Source: Schizochytrium sp. CCTCC M209059
Lineage: Eukaryota; Sar; Bigyra; Thraustochytrida; Thraustochytriidae
Direction of reading: 5' to 3'
Assembly: GCA_000818945.1 (NCBI GenBank)
Contig: KN805372.1
Span: 97,214-161,213, forward strand
DNA: 64,000 nucleotides
This document shows positions 28,112 through 40,726 of this stretch, piece after piece. The notes under the pieces were generated by a model that ran no database searches, had not been told where the DNA came from, and was given only the letters and a program-made list of their open reading frames with translations. Within the stretch, counting starts at the first letter, position 1, and each line of letters opens with the position of its first letter. The position numbers and the translations under genes were made by a program.

Positions 28112-28580
28112 TGCTCATTAATTGTTGGACCGATACAAGGAAACTAGCTAACCTAGGAGTAGAGCTATGTCGAACTGAAAGGAAACTGCCGACGCTTATT
28201 ACGCGCACTGAAAGAAGATGACTTGTCTTCTGGCTATTGTAGTGGAGTTTTTATGACAACAACAAAAATCTTTTTCATCAAGTTCGCACCTCCTCTTGTT
28301 CTTTCTTAGTTTTACTCGAAAGCTGACTTGTCTATCACTGTAACTTTTTGTTGTCAACAATAAAAAGCGACCAGGGGCGGGCATGACCAGGGCGATGAAA
28401 AGCGAAAAAGCGAAAAGCGTGTCTCCTGAGACGCTGAGTCGCCACGATACCCTGACCAGCTTCGCTCCCGCGGCCCCGAGCCCGCGCCCTTGCTTCCGCC
28501 CTCCACGCCTACCCTTGCTTCATCCCTCGCACGTATTCTGGTCCTCCGCAGGGCGCGGCGCACGCGTTTTTTTCGGCATC
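28112..28580. other. Intergenic region
   Basis: 3' flank of the sulfatase gene (AT-rich to about 28.37 kb), then the GC-rich leader of the LRR gene. Nothing else seen. Confidence 0.5.
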
Positions 28581-29884
28581 ATGGGCGCGTGCTGCTCGGG
28601 GGGCACGGTCGACAATATGGACACCGCGCAAACGACGCGAGGAGCGCGTGCCGCAGCAAAGGCCACCCAGCACGGGCAGACGAGCAAGGCTGCGCAGCGC
28701 GAGAAAATCGAACGCGCGGCACAATCCGGCGTCCTCGGACTTGAAGGTGCACGACTCAAAGAAATTCCTGCCCGGGTGTTTGGCATTGACAAGGTACGTT
28801 TCCAGACGGTCGGGACTTGCAAATTTGGGGTGTGCTGCTGGTGCTACATCGATAAAGCCTCGATCCCTTGGTGCATCTCAATCTCAATCTCGCAATTGAG
28901 CTCAAGCGTAATGACATTTGACTAACATCTCGAGATCAATGGTAAAATCTCGTTTCTTTCTCTCTTACACGCGCACACGCACACGCACACGCAGCTTCGT
29001 ACCCTCGACCTTCGCAGCAACCAGATTGCCCTTGTGCCAGTCGATCTGAGCCGTCTCACCAAGCTGAAGACTCTCAATTTGTCGTACAACAAAATCACCT
29101 CGTTGCCAAGCGGCCTTGAAGCGCTCGCTACGTTGCAGACGGTACGTTTCATACAATCAATCCAAAATCAGACGAGAATCGAGAAATGGTATCCACAACC
29201 TCTCCCTTACTTTCGTCGACTCCTCGCGAGCCGAGCCTTTGCAATCCACCGTCCATGACTGACTGACTGACTGACTGACTGACTGACTGGCTGACGTTCG
29301 AAATCTCTCGCCACGATCTCTCTTTAAATCTGTCCCCACCCAACTGATTGCCCTCTTTCCCGGATCGTTAATCCTCGTCCATCATGTACAATGCTCAGCT
29401 CAAGCTCGATGCCAACCAGCTGACTACGCTTCCAGCGTTGCCTGCGTCCATCAAACAATTGACTGTGTCTCAGAACCGACTGCAAGAGGTGCCGGCAAGT
29501 GTAGGCAATGTGACCTCCCTCGTAGAACTCGACATGAGCGAGAACGCCGTTACTACGGTCCCTGCCTGGCTTGCGAACCTTTCGCGACTTCTTTCAGTCA
29601 ACCTCTCTCATAATCGCATCGCCACCATCGAGGATGGCCTCGGTGCCAGTACGAGTCTCCAGACGCTTTTGCTCGCATCTAACCGTCTTCACAGCATCCC
29701 CGTCCCCGTCTTGGAGGCTGCCGCCCTTGGCAGACTTCGCGTCGAGGGCAATCAGATCACGAAAGAGCAGCTCATGGCGTCTCCGGGCTGGCCTACGTTT
29801 GATGAAAAGCGCAAAGCGCTCGTCAGCAAACAGATTGCTGGTGGCATGACCGACACGGATCGCTCCATTTGCGGTCTCGAGTGA
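28581..29884 (+). CDS. LRRC57: LRRC57-like leucine-rich-repeat protein, lipid-anchored N terminus
   Basis: Three exons: 28581-28793, 28995-29141 and 29399-29884, all phase 0, with GTACGT donors. The 281-residue product begins MGACCS, a good N-myristoylation (Gly2) plus palmitoylation (Cys4, Cys5) signal, where animal LRRC57 begins MGNS. After residue 45 comes IERAAQSGVLGLEGARLKEIP, matching the family's TAQKTGVFQL...LTEFP region. Then come about seven LRRs of type LxxLxLxxNxLxxLP across the three exons, and a C-terminal segment (EGNQITKEQLM...KRKALVSKQ) like that of LRRC57. Its molecular role is poorly known; membrane association is predicted. Orthology is likely but could be to a related small LRR protein. 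Intron 2 carries a TGAC repeat. Confidence 0.82.
29256..29295. repeat. (TGAC)n tetranucleotide repeat in intron 2
   Basis: About nine TGAC units inside the second intron of the LRRC57-like gene. Confidence 0.9.
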
Positions 29885-32149
29885 GAGAAGAGCCCATTTT
29901 AACTTTTCTCTCCTTCTTCTGTTGTTGAAGAATCTCTGCGCTGTTGTTTGCTGTGCTCTTCCTTCGAGCTGCACTGTTTCCATTCTCTTTTTCGTCTCCA
30001 GCGTTTGTACGTACTACGACATCTTCAGCTCCTATTTTCTCAAGCAGGCGCAACATCCCATCCGCCAGCCATTCGGCTGGCCGGTCATTTTGGCCAAAGA
30101 AAAATGGTTCTCCTTTTCTTTTCTCTTTTTGCTGTCCATCTACATACGTACAAGACTAGGCCTACTTTCTGCTTTGCTTCGCGCCAAGTCCACCTTCTTC
30201 GCTTACCACCAACACCACCATCACCGTCATCGTGAATACCTATTATCCACAGCAGGAGGAGGAGCAGAAGTAGGCAGTGGCGCCGCAGCAGAAGCTGTAT
30301 TGCATCCATCGCAGATTCCTGTGGCAGAGAGCTTCGTCTTGTCCCACCACCGTATCGCCTTCACGGGCTTTTTTTTAAACCTTTCCTTTCCCTCCTTCTC
30401 TCCAATGAGTCGATCAACCGAATGTTTTTGTTTTTAGAGGCGACTTTGAGTGAGGTGAGCCTCTGCCAGAAATGATCGATTGGTTGTCAACGTTAGCTAG
30501 CGATGATGGCTGGCCAGCCATGCTGAGCGGCAGCTGCAGCCTGCGAATGACACGGCAGTCACCGCGATTTTTGCCATACTATGACCCACTTGTGCATGGC
30601 ATCATGCCAATCATGAAAGCTGTTGCCCTTGTGAACAAAGGCCTCGCTCACCTCATTGTGCTCCTCACAAAAAAAAAAAAAAAAAAAGAGCAGCAGAAAA
30701 ACCATCGACCATCCGTCATCGCATCACCGGTAGTCCTTTCCAAAATAAAGCGGGGCCTAGGCCATCCCACCCACCCATCATGGTCATGATCGTGGTCACG
30801 CCGCCTGTCCCGGACCGCAGCTCCTCGGCTCCCAGCCTGGCCGAGCAGGGAGAGGCGTAGGTCCTGCCAGGAAACGAATCAACCTTAAGTTTTCCCCTCC
30901 TTGCCTCCGCCTCCTGCTTGGTTGCCGTTCGCTACGCCGGCAAAGAGGTGCTCCTGGGGCCCCCAATTGGTCCCATCCGGATCGGGCGTTGGCCGGCACG
31001 TTAGGACGAGCGCCCCTCAGCGACGCTCAGAACCGGCGGCCGAGCCGGGGCGGAGCAGGGGCGGCGGAATCCGGTAAGAGGGTCCTATGCGTGGCTAGGT
31101 GCGGAAGGAGGCGACGGGGAGAGAGAGGAGATCAATCGTCGATCACCAGGAGAGGCCGCCCGCTTCGCGCCCGGCCGCCCGAGCGAGCGAGCGCGCTTGG
31201 AGGACGCGCGGAGCCGCTTGGAGGACGCGCGAAGCCACGCCAGTGAGCGCATTGCCACGCCTGTTGCGCCTGGCGTGACCGAGGGTCGCGCGACAGAGGC
31301 GTCGAGGCCGTTTTGAACACGTCTCTCCGCATCCATCGCCTAGACACGTCGACTCGACTCGACGCGACGCCACTCGACTCCACTCCACTCGGCTCGACGT
31401 TTTGCACGCCCGGCGTACATAGCTACGGGGACACGGGCCTGCAACGACCCGATCTCACTAGCGGAGCCGCTGTCCCACCGCCGCTCCGCGCGCGCGAGAG
31501 AGAAAAGGCCTCTTAGAAAGCGAAATCGTCTTGCGGCTCGTGGCGGAGCTCCTAATTCGCCTCAAACTTCATTGCGACGGTCATTGGCGCCCCTGACGTT
31601 GAAAGCCGGACGTCATATTGGCAGAGGATCGCTTGTTGTGAAGTGATTTTCGCGAGCCCTCCGTTTTCCCAACCGATTGTGCCAGTGAACGCACATTGCG
31701 TGCTGCACCGGGTGCAACTCCTTTACTGGGCCCTAAAAGGGTATACACCTTTGTTTCTTTTTTTGCGCGCGCTCTCGATTGTTTGTGGATTTACGCGAGG
31801 TCTTTATTGAATCCAAAGGCTACAGGAAAGCACTTTCTTTCGGCAAGGGGCTCATCTGGCGCATCCACGTTTACAAACCGTTGCTCTCTGGGCCTTTGAG
31901 GGTTAGCGCCAACCCCTCTTGGGGTTGGGCGGCTGCCGCTCTAGCTCTTTACAAAATCGCTGACACTGCTCTACGCGCGAATCATAGCTGACAAAAGCTC
32001 GCTATGCTCGTCTGAAAAGGGCTTTATCGCAAGACAGAAGGTTTCGAAAAGGGAAAAAAAAATACCGAACGAGGCAGGTTTTTGGCTGTTCTCCCGTTGA
32101 ACAGGAGCGCAAGCGAAGCGTCAACCCGTCACACGAAACGAGAGCAACC
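29885..32149. other. Long intergenic region upstream of WNK kinase (2.27 kb)
   Basis: The first 550 bases are pyrimidine-rich 3' flank of the LRR gene. An A19 run lies at 30669-30687. From 30.8 to 31.5 kb the DNA is GC-rich, with a repeated CGCTTGGAGGACGCGCG (about 31196 and 31213) and CTCGACTC-type repeats. A perfect hairpin lies at 31909-31928. I found no protein gene; two short frames at 31.7-32.0 kb lack support. Confidence 0.5.
31909..31928. other. Perfect 8-bp hairpin with TCTT loop
   Basis: CCAACCCC, TCTT, GGGGTTGG: eight Watson-Crick pairs, six of them GC, with a four-base loop, about 220 bases before the WNK start codon. It could be a 5' UTR structure or part of a small RNA; neither is shown. 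Confidence 0.6.
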
Positions 32150-34651
32150 ATGTCGCAAGACGCCGCGTCGTCTTCGAATTCTCAGCAAGAGCATCAAGGT
32201 GTTGAAGACGAAAAGAAGTCAGCCGCCCCTACCGTGGCGTCAATACCATCCGAAGCTCCATCAAAGGAAAAGGACATGGCGGCGGAAGAGCATTCCAGCC
32301 TTGCTAAATTGGGCCAACAAATCGGTTTTCATGCGCCACTCGACCTCACTGGGCCCGATGGAAAACCGCCGTCGATGGCAGCTCTGGCAGTTGCGGAGAC
32401 TGCCGTGCAAGTGGCCGCCAACAACCACTATACGACAGTGAATTCGCCTTTTGATACGGACACAGAGGCAGGCGCTCCGGCATTAATCGGCGAGAATGCA
32501 GCTTTGGCCGCAACGCACGCAGGAAGCGCCAAGGACGCGCAAGCTGGGCCGTCTGCACCCGAGTCCACGAGTGCCACAAGGGAAGTCGTCACGCGGACCA
32601 CGAAACAATCGCATGCAGAAAACGTCGGCATGGGCGATGACAATGATGATGACGACGATGACGAAGCGACAACGCCAAGCACCGCGAAACGAAAAAACAA
32701 AATCGTCGATCGGTCGCCGACAGGCCGGTACGTTCGATTCAATGACCTGCTTGGCGAGGGCGCCTTTAAAAAGGTCTATCGTGCGTACGACACAACTCAA
32801 GGTGTTGAAGTGGCTTGGAATCAGGTAAAAGTCAGCCGCATGTCGCCGGCTGCGCGGCAGCGTGTGATGCAGGAGATGAAAATTCTGCAGAACCTCGACC
32901 ATCCGAGTATTATTCACTTTTTTAGCTCCTTTTTGAAGCAGGAGGCCGAAGCCGTCATCTTCATCACAGAAATGATGGCTTCTGGCACGCTCAAGGAGTT
33001 CATTCAAAACCGGCCCGTGCTTCTTCGCATCGTCAAGCGATGGTGCAGACACATTCTCAACGCGCTCACCTATCTGCACAAGCACGACCCGCCCATCATA
33101 CACCGTGATCTCAAATGTGACAACATCTTTATCAACGGCTCCACAGGCGACATTCGCATTGGAGACCTTGGTCTGGCTTCGCATTTGCGCAATGGCGCCG
33201 CCAAAACGGTTCTTGGCACGCCCGAGTACATGGCTCCCGAAATGTTCGAGGAGCTTTACGATGAGCAGGTTGATATTTACGCATTTGGTATGTGCGTTCT
33301 TGAGATGATCACAAAGGAGACCCCTTTCATGGAGTGTCAAAGCGCGCCCCAGATTTACAAAAAGGTCATTGCCGGCACGACGCCTGCATGTTTTGACCGC
33401 GTCATTGATGGACCGGCCAAAGACTTTATCTTTCAATGCATCAAAATGCGTCCTGCGGGTGAGAGACGCCCGAGTGCCGAAGAGCTACGAAAGGATCCTT
33501 TCTTGCAGAAGCGGGAGGTGGACCCAGAGGACGACATCGACTGCCAGGAGCTGCTCAAACCTGGGACCGAGCCTTGCATGCAACGGACGGACTCGACGGA
33601 CTCGTTCACGGGGGCAGACGGCCCAATAGAGATGCCCATGCCTCCCACGAAGGAATTTAAGCAGCAAGGCTCGCAGCGGGACAAAAAGCCTGCTCCGCCA
33701 CGCCCGGCGCAAGCTGTTGAACCCAAACCGGGCGCGTCCACGCAGCCTACAACCTCTCAACAACAACCATCGCAAGGGCAGACGCAAGCACAAACTCACG
33801 GGCAAGCGCAGGCGCAGCCTGATCGCATGCCAGCTACTTCCACGCAGGAGTCCCACAATGGTCATCATTCAGTCGAGCTAGGCACAGACACCAAGATCCC
33901 TGTGGCGGAAGACGCAGAGGCATCGAGCCAGGCTGGAAGCTTGAAACTTTCGTCCGAGTTCGAACATGACATTCGTCGCAATGCCCCTCTTTCGCCGCGA
34001 AGTGATCATGAGGTGCACGAGTTCTCGGCGGATTCATTGCGTTTTAGTGGCGGCTTCACGCTCGATGACGCCGCATCCGTTGGTGCTGCGTCCCTTCCGC
34101 CACCTTCGACCTCGCCAGTTCCCACAAGTGCGGCATCCGTGCACAGCCAGGATACGGCGCCGCCGTCGAATTCTCTCATCCCGCCCGAGCGCAGCGCTTC
34201 TGCAGCGGGCGTTGCCGCTCCTCCTCCTGGAAAGAAAGTTCGTGTAACGTTGGGGCGTGGTACTTCGGTAGAGGCACGTTATGGAGGCGAGAGCGAATGG
34301 TTCCCCGGAAAAATCCAGGAAATTAATCAGGACGGAACTATGGCCATCAAGTATATGGATCAGGACTATGAAGCCCGCGTGAGTCCAGAATTGATCCGAG
34401 TGACCTCTGACGATGGCCGGCGCTTTCTTCTTGCGGACGTTCTGAAGCAGAGCCGCAGGAGTTTGATTGAAAACGGCGAGATCCGGCCGATCAATGGGAC
34501 TGTGAAGGCCATGGATGGTACGCAGCGAAGCGTTGTCGTCGTGCCTGTTTCGCCCTTGTCTCCTGTTGATGCTCCTGACCCATCACTGACAAGCAAGAAT
34601 TCGAGTGGGGATTCAGCTTTCGCCGGTGCTGCAAGAACGACTGGCGCTGTT

Positions 34652-34685
<34 letters not shown>

Positions 34686-34779
34686 GGAAGCAAGTTTCAT
34701 CACAGCAGCAACAGCAACAACAGCAACAGCAACCGCCACAACAGCAACAGCAACCGCCACAACAGCAACAGCAACCGCC

Positions 34780-34814
<35 letters not shown>

Positions 34815-36661
34815 CTCAATCTCAACAACAACCACAGCAGCAACAGCAACATCAACAACAGCAACATCCACAGCAACATCAACAAGCCAATCTTGTCAAA
34901 CGGCAGGCTAAGCAGGCCGTTCCGCAGCGCATTCCTGAAGAAAACGCAGCTTTGCCATTGAATGACACCCCATCTCGCGGAGCTCTGCGTCGACAAGTGT
35001 CCACGACCTCTTTAACATCGACTACATCGATGCATGTTCCTGGCTTGCTTTGGCAAATCAAGTGCAATGGGCCAACGGAGGGACAGCCACCTGATGAACT
35101 CACTCTGCGATTTGTGCACCGAAACCAAGCGACCAAGATGAAGACCACTGCAAAGTTTCCGTACAATATCAAAGCTGATGATCCGGACTCTGTGACCAAG
35201 GAACTTTGTCAGGAAATGGGTATTGCATCGGGGGAGCATGGCACGATTGCCCAAAAGATTGCTTCGATTGTGGAGGATTACAAGCAGTATCAGCAACAGC
35301 AAGCCAGCGGTGCTGCTTCGCAAGCTGGCGCTCGTAACGAGCCGTTTTCTGTGGTTGTTGATCAACGAGGGTCTCCGCACGCAAATCAGCATGTACCGCC
35401 GGCGCCATTGCAATCTCCTGGACTCGGTCCATCGCCAGTGCCAACGCCGCCGCCCTCGGCGCCGCACGCAGGTTCTCAACAAGTCGGCAGTTATTTGGAC
35501 CAACGGAGGGCGCCGACCGGCATGCCGCAGGTCCAGAGTGACACTATGTACACGCCTGGTGATGGCGGGGGCGGTCCGTCGTCACTGAGCATGGAGAACC
35601 AGCAGAACTTGGCTGAATTTGACCGTCTTCTCAGCGAGGAGATGGAAAGATTCAACGAAGTTCGACTTGCGTATCAGAGAAAGGTCGACGAGCTCAATCG
35701 CATGCGAGAACTTGCAGGGCGGCACTCGCAGGGAATTTCGCCTCTTCCGACTTTGCCAACGGCGCCCGAAACCTCAGCGGCTGCAGTTGCTGCCGCAGCG
35801 GCGGCAAGGTCGGGAGATGGGGCCGATCCTAATTCGGTCAGTCCTGGTACAAGCGAGACAGCAAATGGAGGCGCGAGCGACTCTGCTCCGAGCCCGGGGA
35901 CGGCTGCACAGGGGTTGCCTGGATTACCTCCCGTAACTCCTCTTTTCCTATCCCCAGCGCCACTCTCCGTCGCCGGACTGCAACACCTTGCCGACGAAAT
36001 CGCCGAGTTTGACCCTGATGATGATTCAGAGGAGGCAAAGCAACGGCGTCGTTTCGAAGCGGAGGAGCGCACGCGCAGAAAGAAGCAGCTCGGGCGACAG
36101 CAAATGACCGAAGAGGCGCTTGCTGCCGAGAAGAAGCTGACCGACCAAATCACGCTTGGTGCCGAGGAGACCTCGAAGACGAGGTCTCAGACGCCGCTCC
36201 GGGATCAGTTGCGTCGCACAGAGTTTGCTCCATCTATTCCTGCAGGTCCGGGCGCAGTGATTCCGCCCACAACGGCGGCTATTAATCGAACATCGACCAC
36301 GGGCTTTCTCCCTGGGGTGTCACTGCAGAACAGCGTGTCACAGACATCACGGCCTGTCTCCTTGAATCTGCAGCGAAACTTATCAGAGCCAGGCTTCCAA
36401 CCTCAGCACAACATGCCATTGCATAGTTCGTCACTCGCGGAACAACGGAACCTTTCCGACACGAACTTGCGACAGCCCTTTGCTTCGCAGTTTTCTCAGC
36501 GCCCTTTCCAAATGCCGGCGTCCGCGCAACCGCAGGGTCAGCCGCAGCAGAATCAGCAACAGCAGAACTCTCAGCAGCAGCAAAAGCAAAACTCCCAGAA
36601 GCAGCAACAGCAACAGCCGCAGCAGAATAATCAACAACAGCCGCAGCACCAGCAAAAGTAG
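32150..36661 (+). CDS. WNK: WNK (with-no-lysine) protein kinase with Tudor-like domain
   Basis: WNK kinases sense chloride and osmotic state and regulate ion transport. This one has 1503 residues. The kinase domain (about 190-450) shows GEGAFKKVY with Lys in the glycine loop and VEVAWNQVKV with Asn where other kinases have the catalytic Lys: the WNK hallmark, as in plant WNKs. HRDLKCDN, GDLGLA (DLG for DFG) and GTPEYMAPE follow. A Tudor/agenet-like module is at about 695-752 (VEARYGGESEWFPGKI...). A polyQ region spans about 835-915, an OSR1-C/PF2-type domain about 965-1043 (ELTLRFVHRN...KELCQEMG), and two coiled-coil segments follow (about 1147-1190 and 1280-1340). The C terminus is Gln-rich. 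Intronless; ATG context CAACCATG. Confidence 0.92.
34654..34890 (+). repeat. Imperfect CAG/CAA run coding polyQ in WNK
   Basis: Mixed CAG and CAA codons with Pro, Ser and His interruptions, including a repeated PPQQQQQ unit (34732-34790). Frequent CAA interruptions suggest selection at the protein level or past expansion. Confidence 0.9.
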
Positions 36662-37069
36662 TGCGAACAAGAACCGTGTCATACTTTTAGTTTCCTTCAT
36701 TAGTCCCATCCTCAGCATCGCATGAAGCAATGTCAGAGATCGAGACGAACAATCTGTGAAGTGTAATTCATTCATTCATCGCCCAACCCTTTGTGTCTCG
36801 TATTAGATTTGCTGAGCTCCGCAAGCTAACGACCCAGACCAAGTGCGGTGACCTCCCTGTACATAAAACAGGTTGGACATCACACTCCCTTGGTAGACAC
36901 GTCGACAACCAAAACCTCTTTCTGGTCGCGAGCCCGCGACGGCAAGAGGCGGGAGCGGGGCGTCGACACGGCGACGCAGCTGGACGCAGCTCCGCTGCGC
37001 TCCTAGCATAAGCTTTACAGGTACAAAGCGGCGCGGTCGGGTCTTTTGGCTCGCGCAAGGACAAAAATC
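36662..37069. other. Intergenic region
   Basis: 3' flank of WNK and leader of the small coiled-coil gene; no other feature seen. Confidence 0.5.
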
Positions 37070-37515
37070 ATGGATGGGGCGGACGTTGTCCAGGAAGAGC
37101 TGGAGGCTCGCCAGCGCGAACTGCGCGAGGTCCAAGCGCGTAGCTCGGCCATGAATGCTCCACTTCGCTCGCAGCAAACAGGCATTGTAAGTACCCTCTG
37201 TTGGAAAACGCAATCGTAACTTATGACTCGCTTACGCTCGTTTTTCGTTGAGTTGAATGTATTCAGGAAGCTCTCGACGCAGCGACAACGCGAATGAGTC
37301 GCGATCTGGATCGCGAGCGCAAAGAGGTGCACGAGCAAGAACGCAGACTCAAGCACGAGCTGTCCATGTTGCGCAAGCGCACAAATCAAGCTTCGTCACA
37401 AGATATCATTTCTCCTCAATCGGCGCGAGTTGGTAAAAGAGTGCTGGCCTTTCTATTATTGTTTCGAATCATTGCAACTGTCTGGCGACGATTACTCAAA
37501 GGAGGTCGCAAGTAA
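37070..37515 (+). CDS. Small tail-anchored coiled-coil protein
   Basis: Two exons: 37070-37186 and 37267-37515, with an 80-bp GTAAGT...TTCAG intron and phase 0. The 121-residue product is a highly charged coiled coil (about 5-85, rich in Glu, Arg and Gln heptads) followed by one hydrophobic segment (about 98-112, VLAFLLLFRIIATVW) and a short basic tail RRLLKGGRK. The layout predicts a tail-anchored membrane protein, as in SNARE-like or CCDC-type ER/mitochondrial proteins, but no family is recognised and the SNARE central Arg/Gln layer cannot be assigned. The intron was placed because it joins two frames into one continuous coiled coil. Confidence 0.7.
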
Positions 37516-37786
37516 GCGTTTCTAATGCCAACTGTCTGCGTGCGTGCCTCTTTTCCTGTGCCCTAAATTCTATCCTAAGCTATTCATTTGATCGTCACAA
37601 AAGAAATATATTTCCGGGTTTTCGTACGACCATGTCAAGAGCAAGAAAATGGAGATGCTCGAGAACATCACGTCATGTCCTGTAATCAAGTATCTAAACT
37701 CTCATCGTCTTTACTATGCGCTGTCTATTTAAAAAAAAAAAGCTATCCTTTTCCTTGGTTGTTCAACCCTATGCATGGCTATCCTT

Positions 37787-39994
37787 TTACTCGGAATCGC
37801 TGTCGGCAAGCTGATCCCAAAGTGTCGACTGGGAGGCTGCTTGAGATGACGCTCCTCCTGCTTGGCCTCGATTCCGAGACGATTGTTGCTGCCTTGACGA
37901 AGCCGTTCTCGAAGACCTACCGTGACGTTTGTCGTTATCGTCATCGTCGGAATTCCATCCCGTGTTCGAGGCGTTTTGCGCTTGGCGCTGGATTCTCGCT
38001 GCCTGCGATTGTAGGCGGCGTTCCTCGCGCTTGCGACGATTCTCAGCGCTCGTCGACGACGATTGAAGCCGCAACTGCATCAGGGCCCAGTCATCAGGAG
38101 CAGGCCACCACTGCACTTGCTTCCAGGAGATTGGCCCCAAGATATTTTCGCGCTGTGACTTGAGCATTGCCAGCGTTTTTCGCGCAGTTGCCTTGTCGGA
38201 GAACTCAAGAATTACATTCTCCGCATCGAGTGTGCGCACATGAAACGCGCTACGCCGCACAGTAGGCTCGATTGCTGTGCTCACTGCATTCGACGAGATG
38301 CGGCCTCCACCTGCGAGCTCAGAAACACCCCAGAGTGCGACGGAGCTGTTTCCCAATGTGGCGTGGCTGCGTTGCCGGACGAGTGCGGCTGGCGCTCCGG
38401 AAAGCTCGTTATCACTAGATGAAAGCAAGTTTCCGAATTGCAAAATAGCCTGAATCACTGACATTTCCGGCTCGCTCGCGTGCGTAGTCTTGTGCACCAC
38501 GATGTGGCGATTTGGTTCAGGGTCGATGGATGACGTCTGCAAGCCGTAATAGTCTTGCGCGAGCTTGTGAAAAAAACGGCGTGCCTCAGTTCGCATGACG
38601 GGAAGCGCCTTGGTCCGAACCGAAGTAGGCGCACGGAGAAAAGCGACGAGCTCTGTTTCAATACGGCCGACGAGATCCATGCCAACACGTCTGGCCTGCG
38701 ATACAAAATCGGGTGTGTATGGACACAACAAGCCATCGAGGCTCGCAGCTAACGCGACGCGCCCTTCGTGCATTTCGCGAGACCGAGGATCGATCCCTTG
38801 ACTTGCGAGGACCTGCTCTCGTGGCAGCGCATTGCCAAAAACAGATCGATTCGCTTGCGAACTGCGAAGCGTCTGCATTGCAGCGCCTTCCGCGGTCCCG
38901 GTGGCCCCATTGCGTGGAGCAAGAGAGAGACGGGGCCGTCCGCTCGCTGACCCCAAGACGCTAAGGCCACCTCGAGATGCAGAGCTTGCAGAAGCACTCG
39001 GGGCTGGCGCTGCACGAGGCGCAGCGCTAACAATTGACGCCATCGTCGGTCCCACGGAAGCACTCGATGCGCCCCAAACGGTTGGCGTTGTCACGGGGCG
39101 TGGTCCTGCCGTATTCTGAGAGGTATCAAAACTACTGTTAGTGGGCACAGCTTGCGCTTGCCCATGCCCGGGCGCACGGCCTGGCCAGGAGGGCGCACGC
39201 GGCTCGGTGACGCGCGGAACCCCCGCTGGAGGATCATTTTGTGCAGGCCCTCGAGGTCGCTCATACGCCGTTGCTGCCGTCGCGTTCGCCGAACCAGCGG
39301 GCAGGTCAGGAAACGCAACGGTGTCATCCATTGCTGAGGCCTCTTCAACCTGCCAATCATCGTCATCAATAACACGAAGGTTTCCATCACGATGAACAAC
39401 TGCATGCAAGCGTCGCTGCCCGCTGTATCCATGATCAGCCTGATCTTCCGCTGCGGCGTCAATGTGGGCTTGAAGGTTCTGCTGCTGCGTTGCCGAGTCC
39501 CGCGAGGAAAAGTTGAACATGGAGTTCATCAAGACGGTTGCTTGTCTACGTAACACGGCGGCACGGCGTTCCATACCTTCGTCCGCGCTTCCTCCTTGCG
39601 TTCTTTGACCCTGCTGCTGCACTCGAATGGCCTTGCTGAGATCGAAAGCGTCCGTGACTTTGGCAGGGGGTAGTCGATTTTCGAGAAGGTACTTATCGAG
39701 ACTTTGACAAATGTGTCGCGTCAAAGGCTGACGAGTATTTGGATTAGAAAAGTTTCCTGTTGAAACAATGTAATGCGCGAGCATTTTGCCATCAAAGTAC
39801 TGCTTGACCTCTGTCGATTCCCCATCATTTGCGCCCCTGTTGACGCGAACGGTAATGGCAAAGGGCGGGTATGGGAGCTCCGCAAGTGAGTCCATGGAAA
39901 TGGGGTCAATATCGGTCAGACTATGCCACCATTTCGCTTGTTTTCCCTTGGCTGGTCGCTTCCGCTTTGCTGCTTCGTCGGCTCGCGTTCCCCG

Positions 39995-40048
<54 letters not shown>

Positions 40049-40726
40049 TCCTTGTTTTGATGATTTTGTTCCTTTTGTATCATGACTCGTTTTCTCATTT
40101 GTGGAAACGTTGTTGTCATCTTCATCGTCTTCTTCGTCATCATCAGCTTCTGTCGACGAAAGACTGTCCACCGAAGTGTTATCGTACACGAAAAGGTTCT
40201 CAGCTTGCTTATTAGAGGCGCCGAGACAAGATTCTTGCATTGGGTCGCGTTTGTCGGCAGCTTCTAGCTTAGACACCGCCTCGCGCAACGACGGAAGCAA
40301 CTGCTGATGCAAAATTGAACTTGCTTCTTCGCGCTTTTCGTTACCCTTGGCCAGATAAAAGGACTTTCGCAAATCCAGAAGTTTTGCGCACTCTGACTCC
40401 AAACCCGCCCTCGTCTCGGTATCGGCAACAAGCTGCATTTGGTCCTGAAGACTTTGCAAATGCCCATTCATCTCCCCCTCGGGACTTTTGTATGAACGAT
40501 TCGCGCCTCCACGTCTCGCGCCCCTTCCACCGCCGCCACGCTGCGATCTTCCGCGCTTCGCCCTGGGATGCTGTGTCTTCGCAGATGACGTAGCTTCTGA
40601 TTTTACATCGGAAGCAGCCGCTCCCGCGCTACCTCGGCGTCCTCCACGTCCACCGCGGCGACTGCCTCGCGACTTGCCTTTGCCTCTTGCTCGCGGCTGA
40701 CTTTGACCTTGGCCATCCTCCGTCAT
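37787..40726 (-). CDS. R3H-domain RNA-binding protein with U-box-like segment
   Basis: The 979-residue product starts at ATG 40726; the frame extends upstream without an ATG. Order: an RGG/Lys-rich N terminus (about 5-80) typical of RNA binding; a helical segment (about 85-150); an acidic stretch and a polyQ run (39995-40045); a segment SLTDIDPISMDSL...YFDGKMLAHYIVSTGNF...TRQPLTR that resembles a U-box/RING-less fold; low-complexity Ala/Pro/Ser; an R3H domain near 710-750 (RFFHKLAQDYYGLQ...PNRHIVVHK) that would bind single-stranded nucleic acid; and a C-terminal RRM-like stretch followed by a basic Gln/Ser-rich end. The R3H match is good; the U-box-like label is tentative. A role in mRNA control or translation is inferred. 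Confidence 0.8.

Noticed and set aside
31696..31991. Two short frames before the WNK gene
   Set aside because: No domain, signal or splice link; probably WNK leader.
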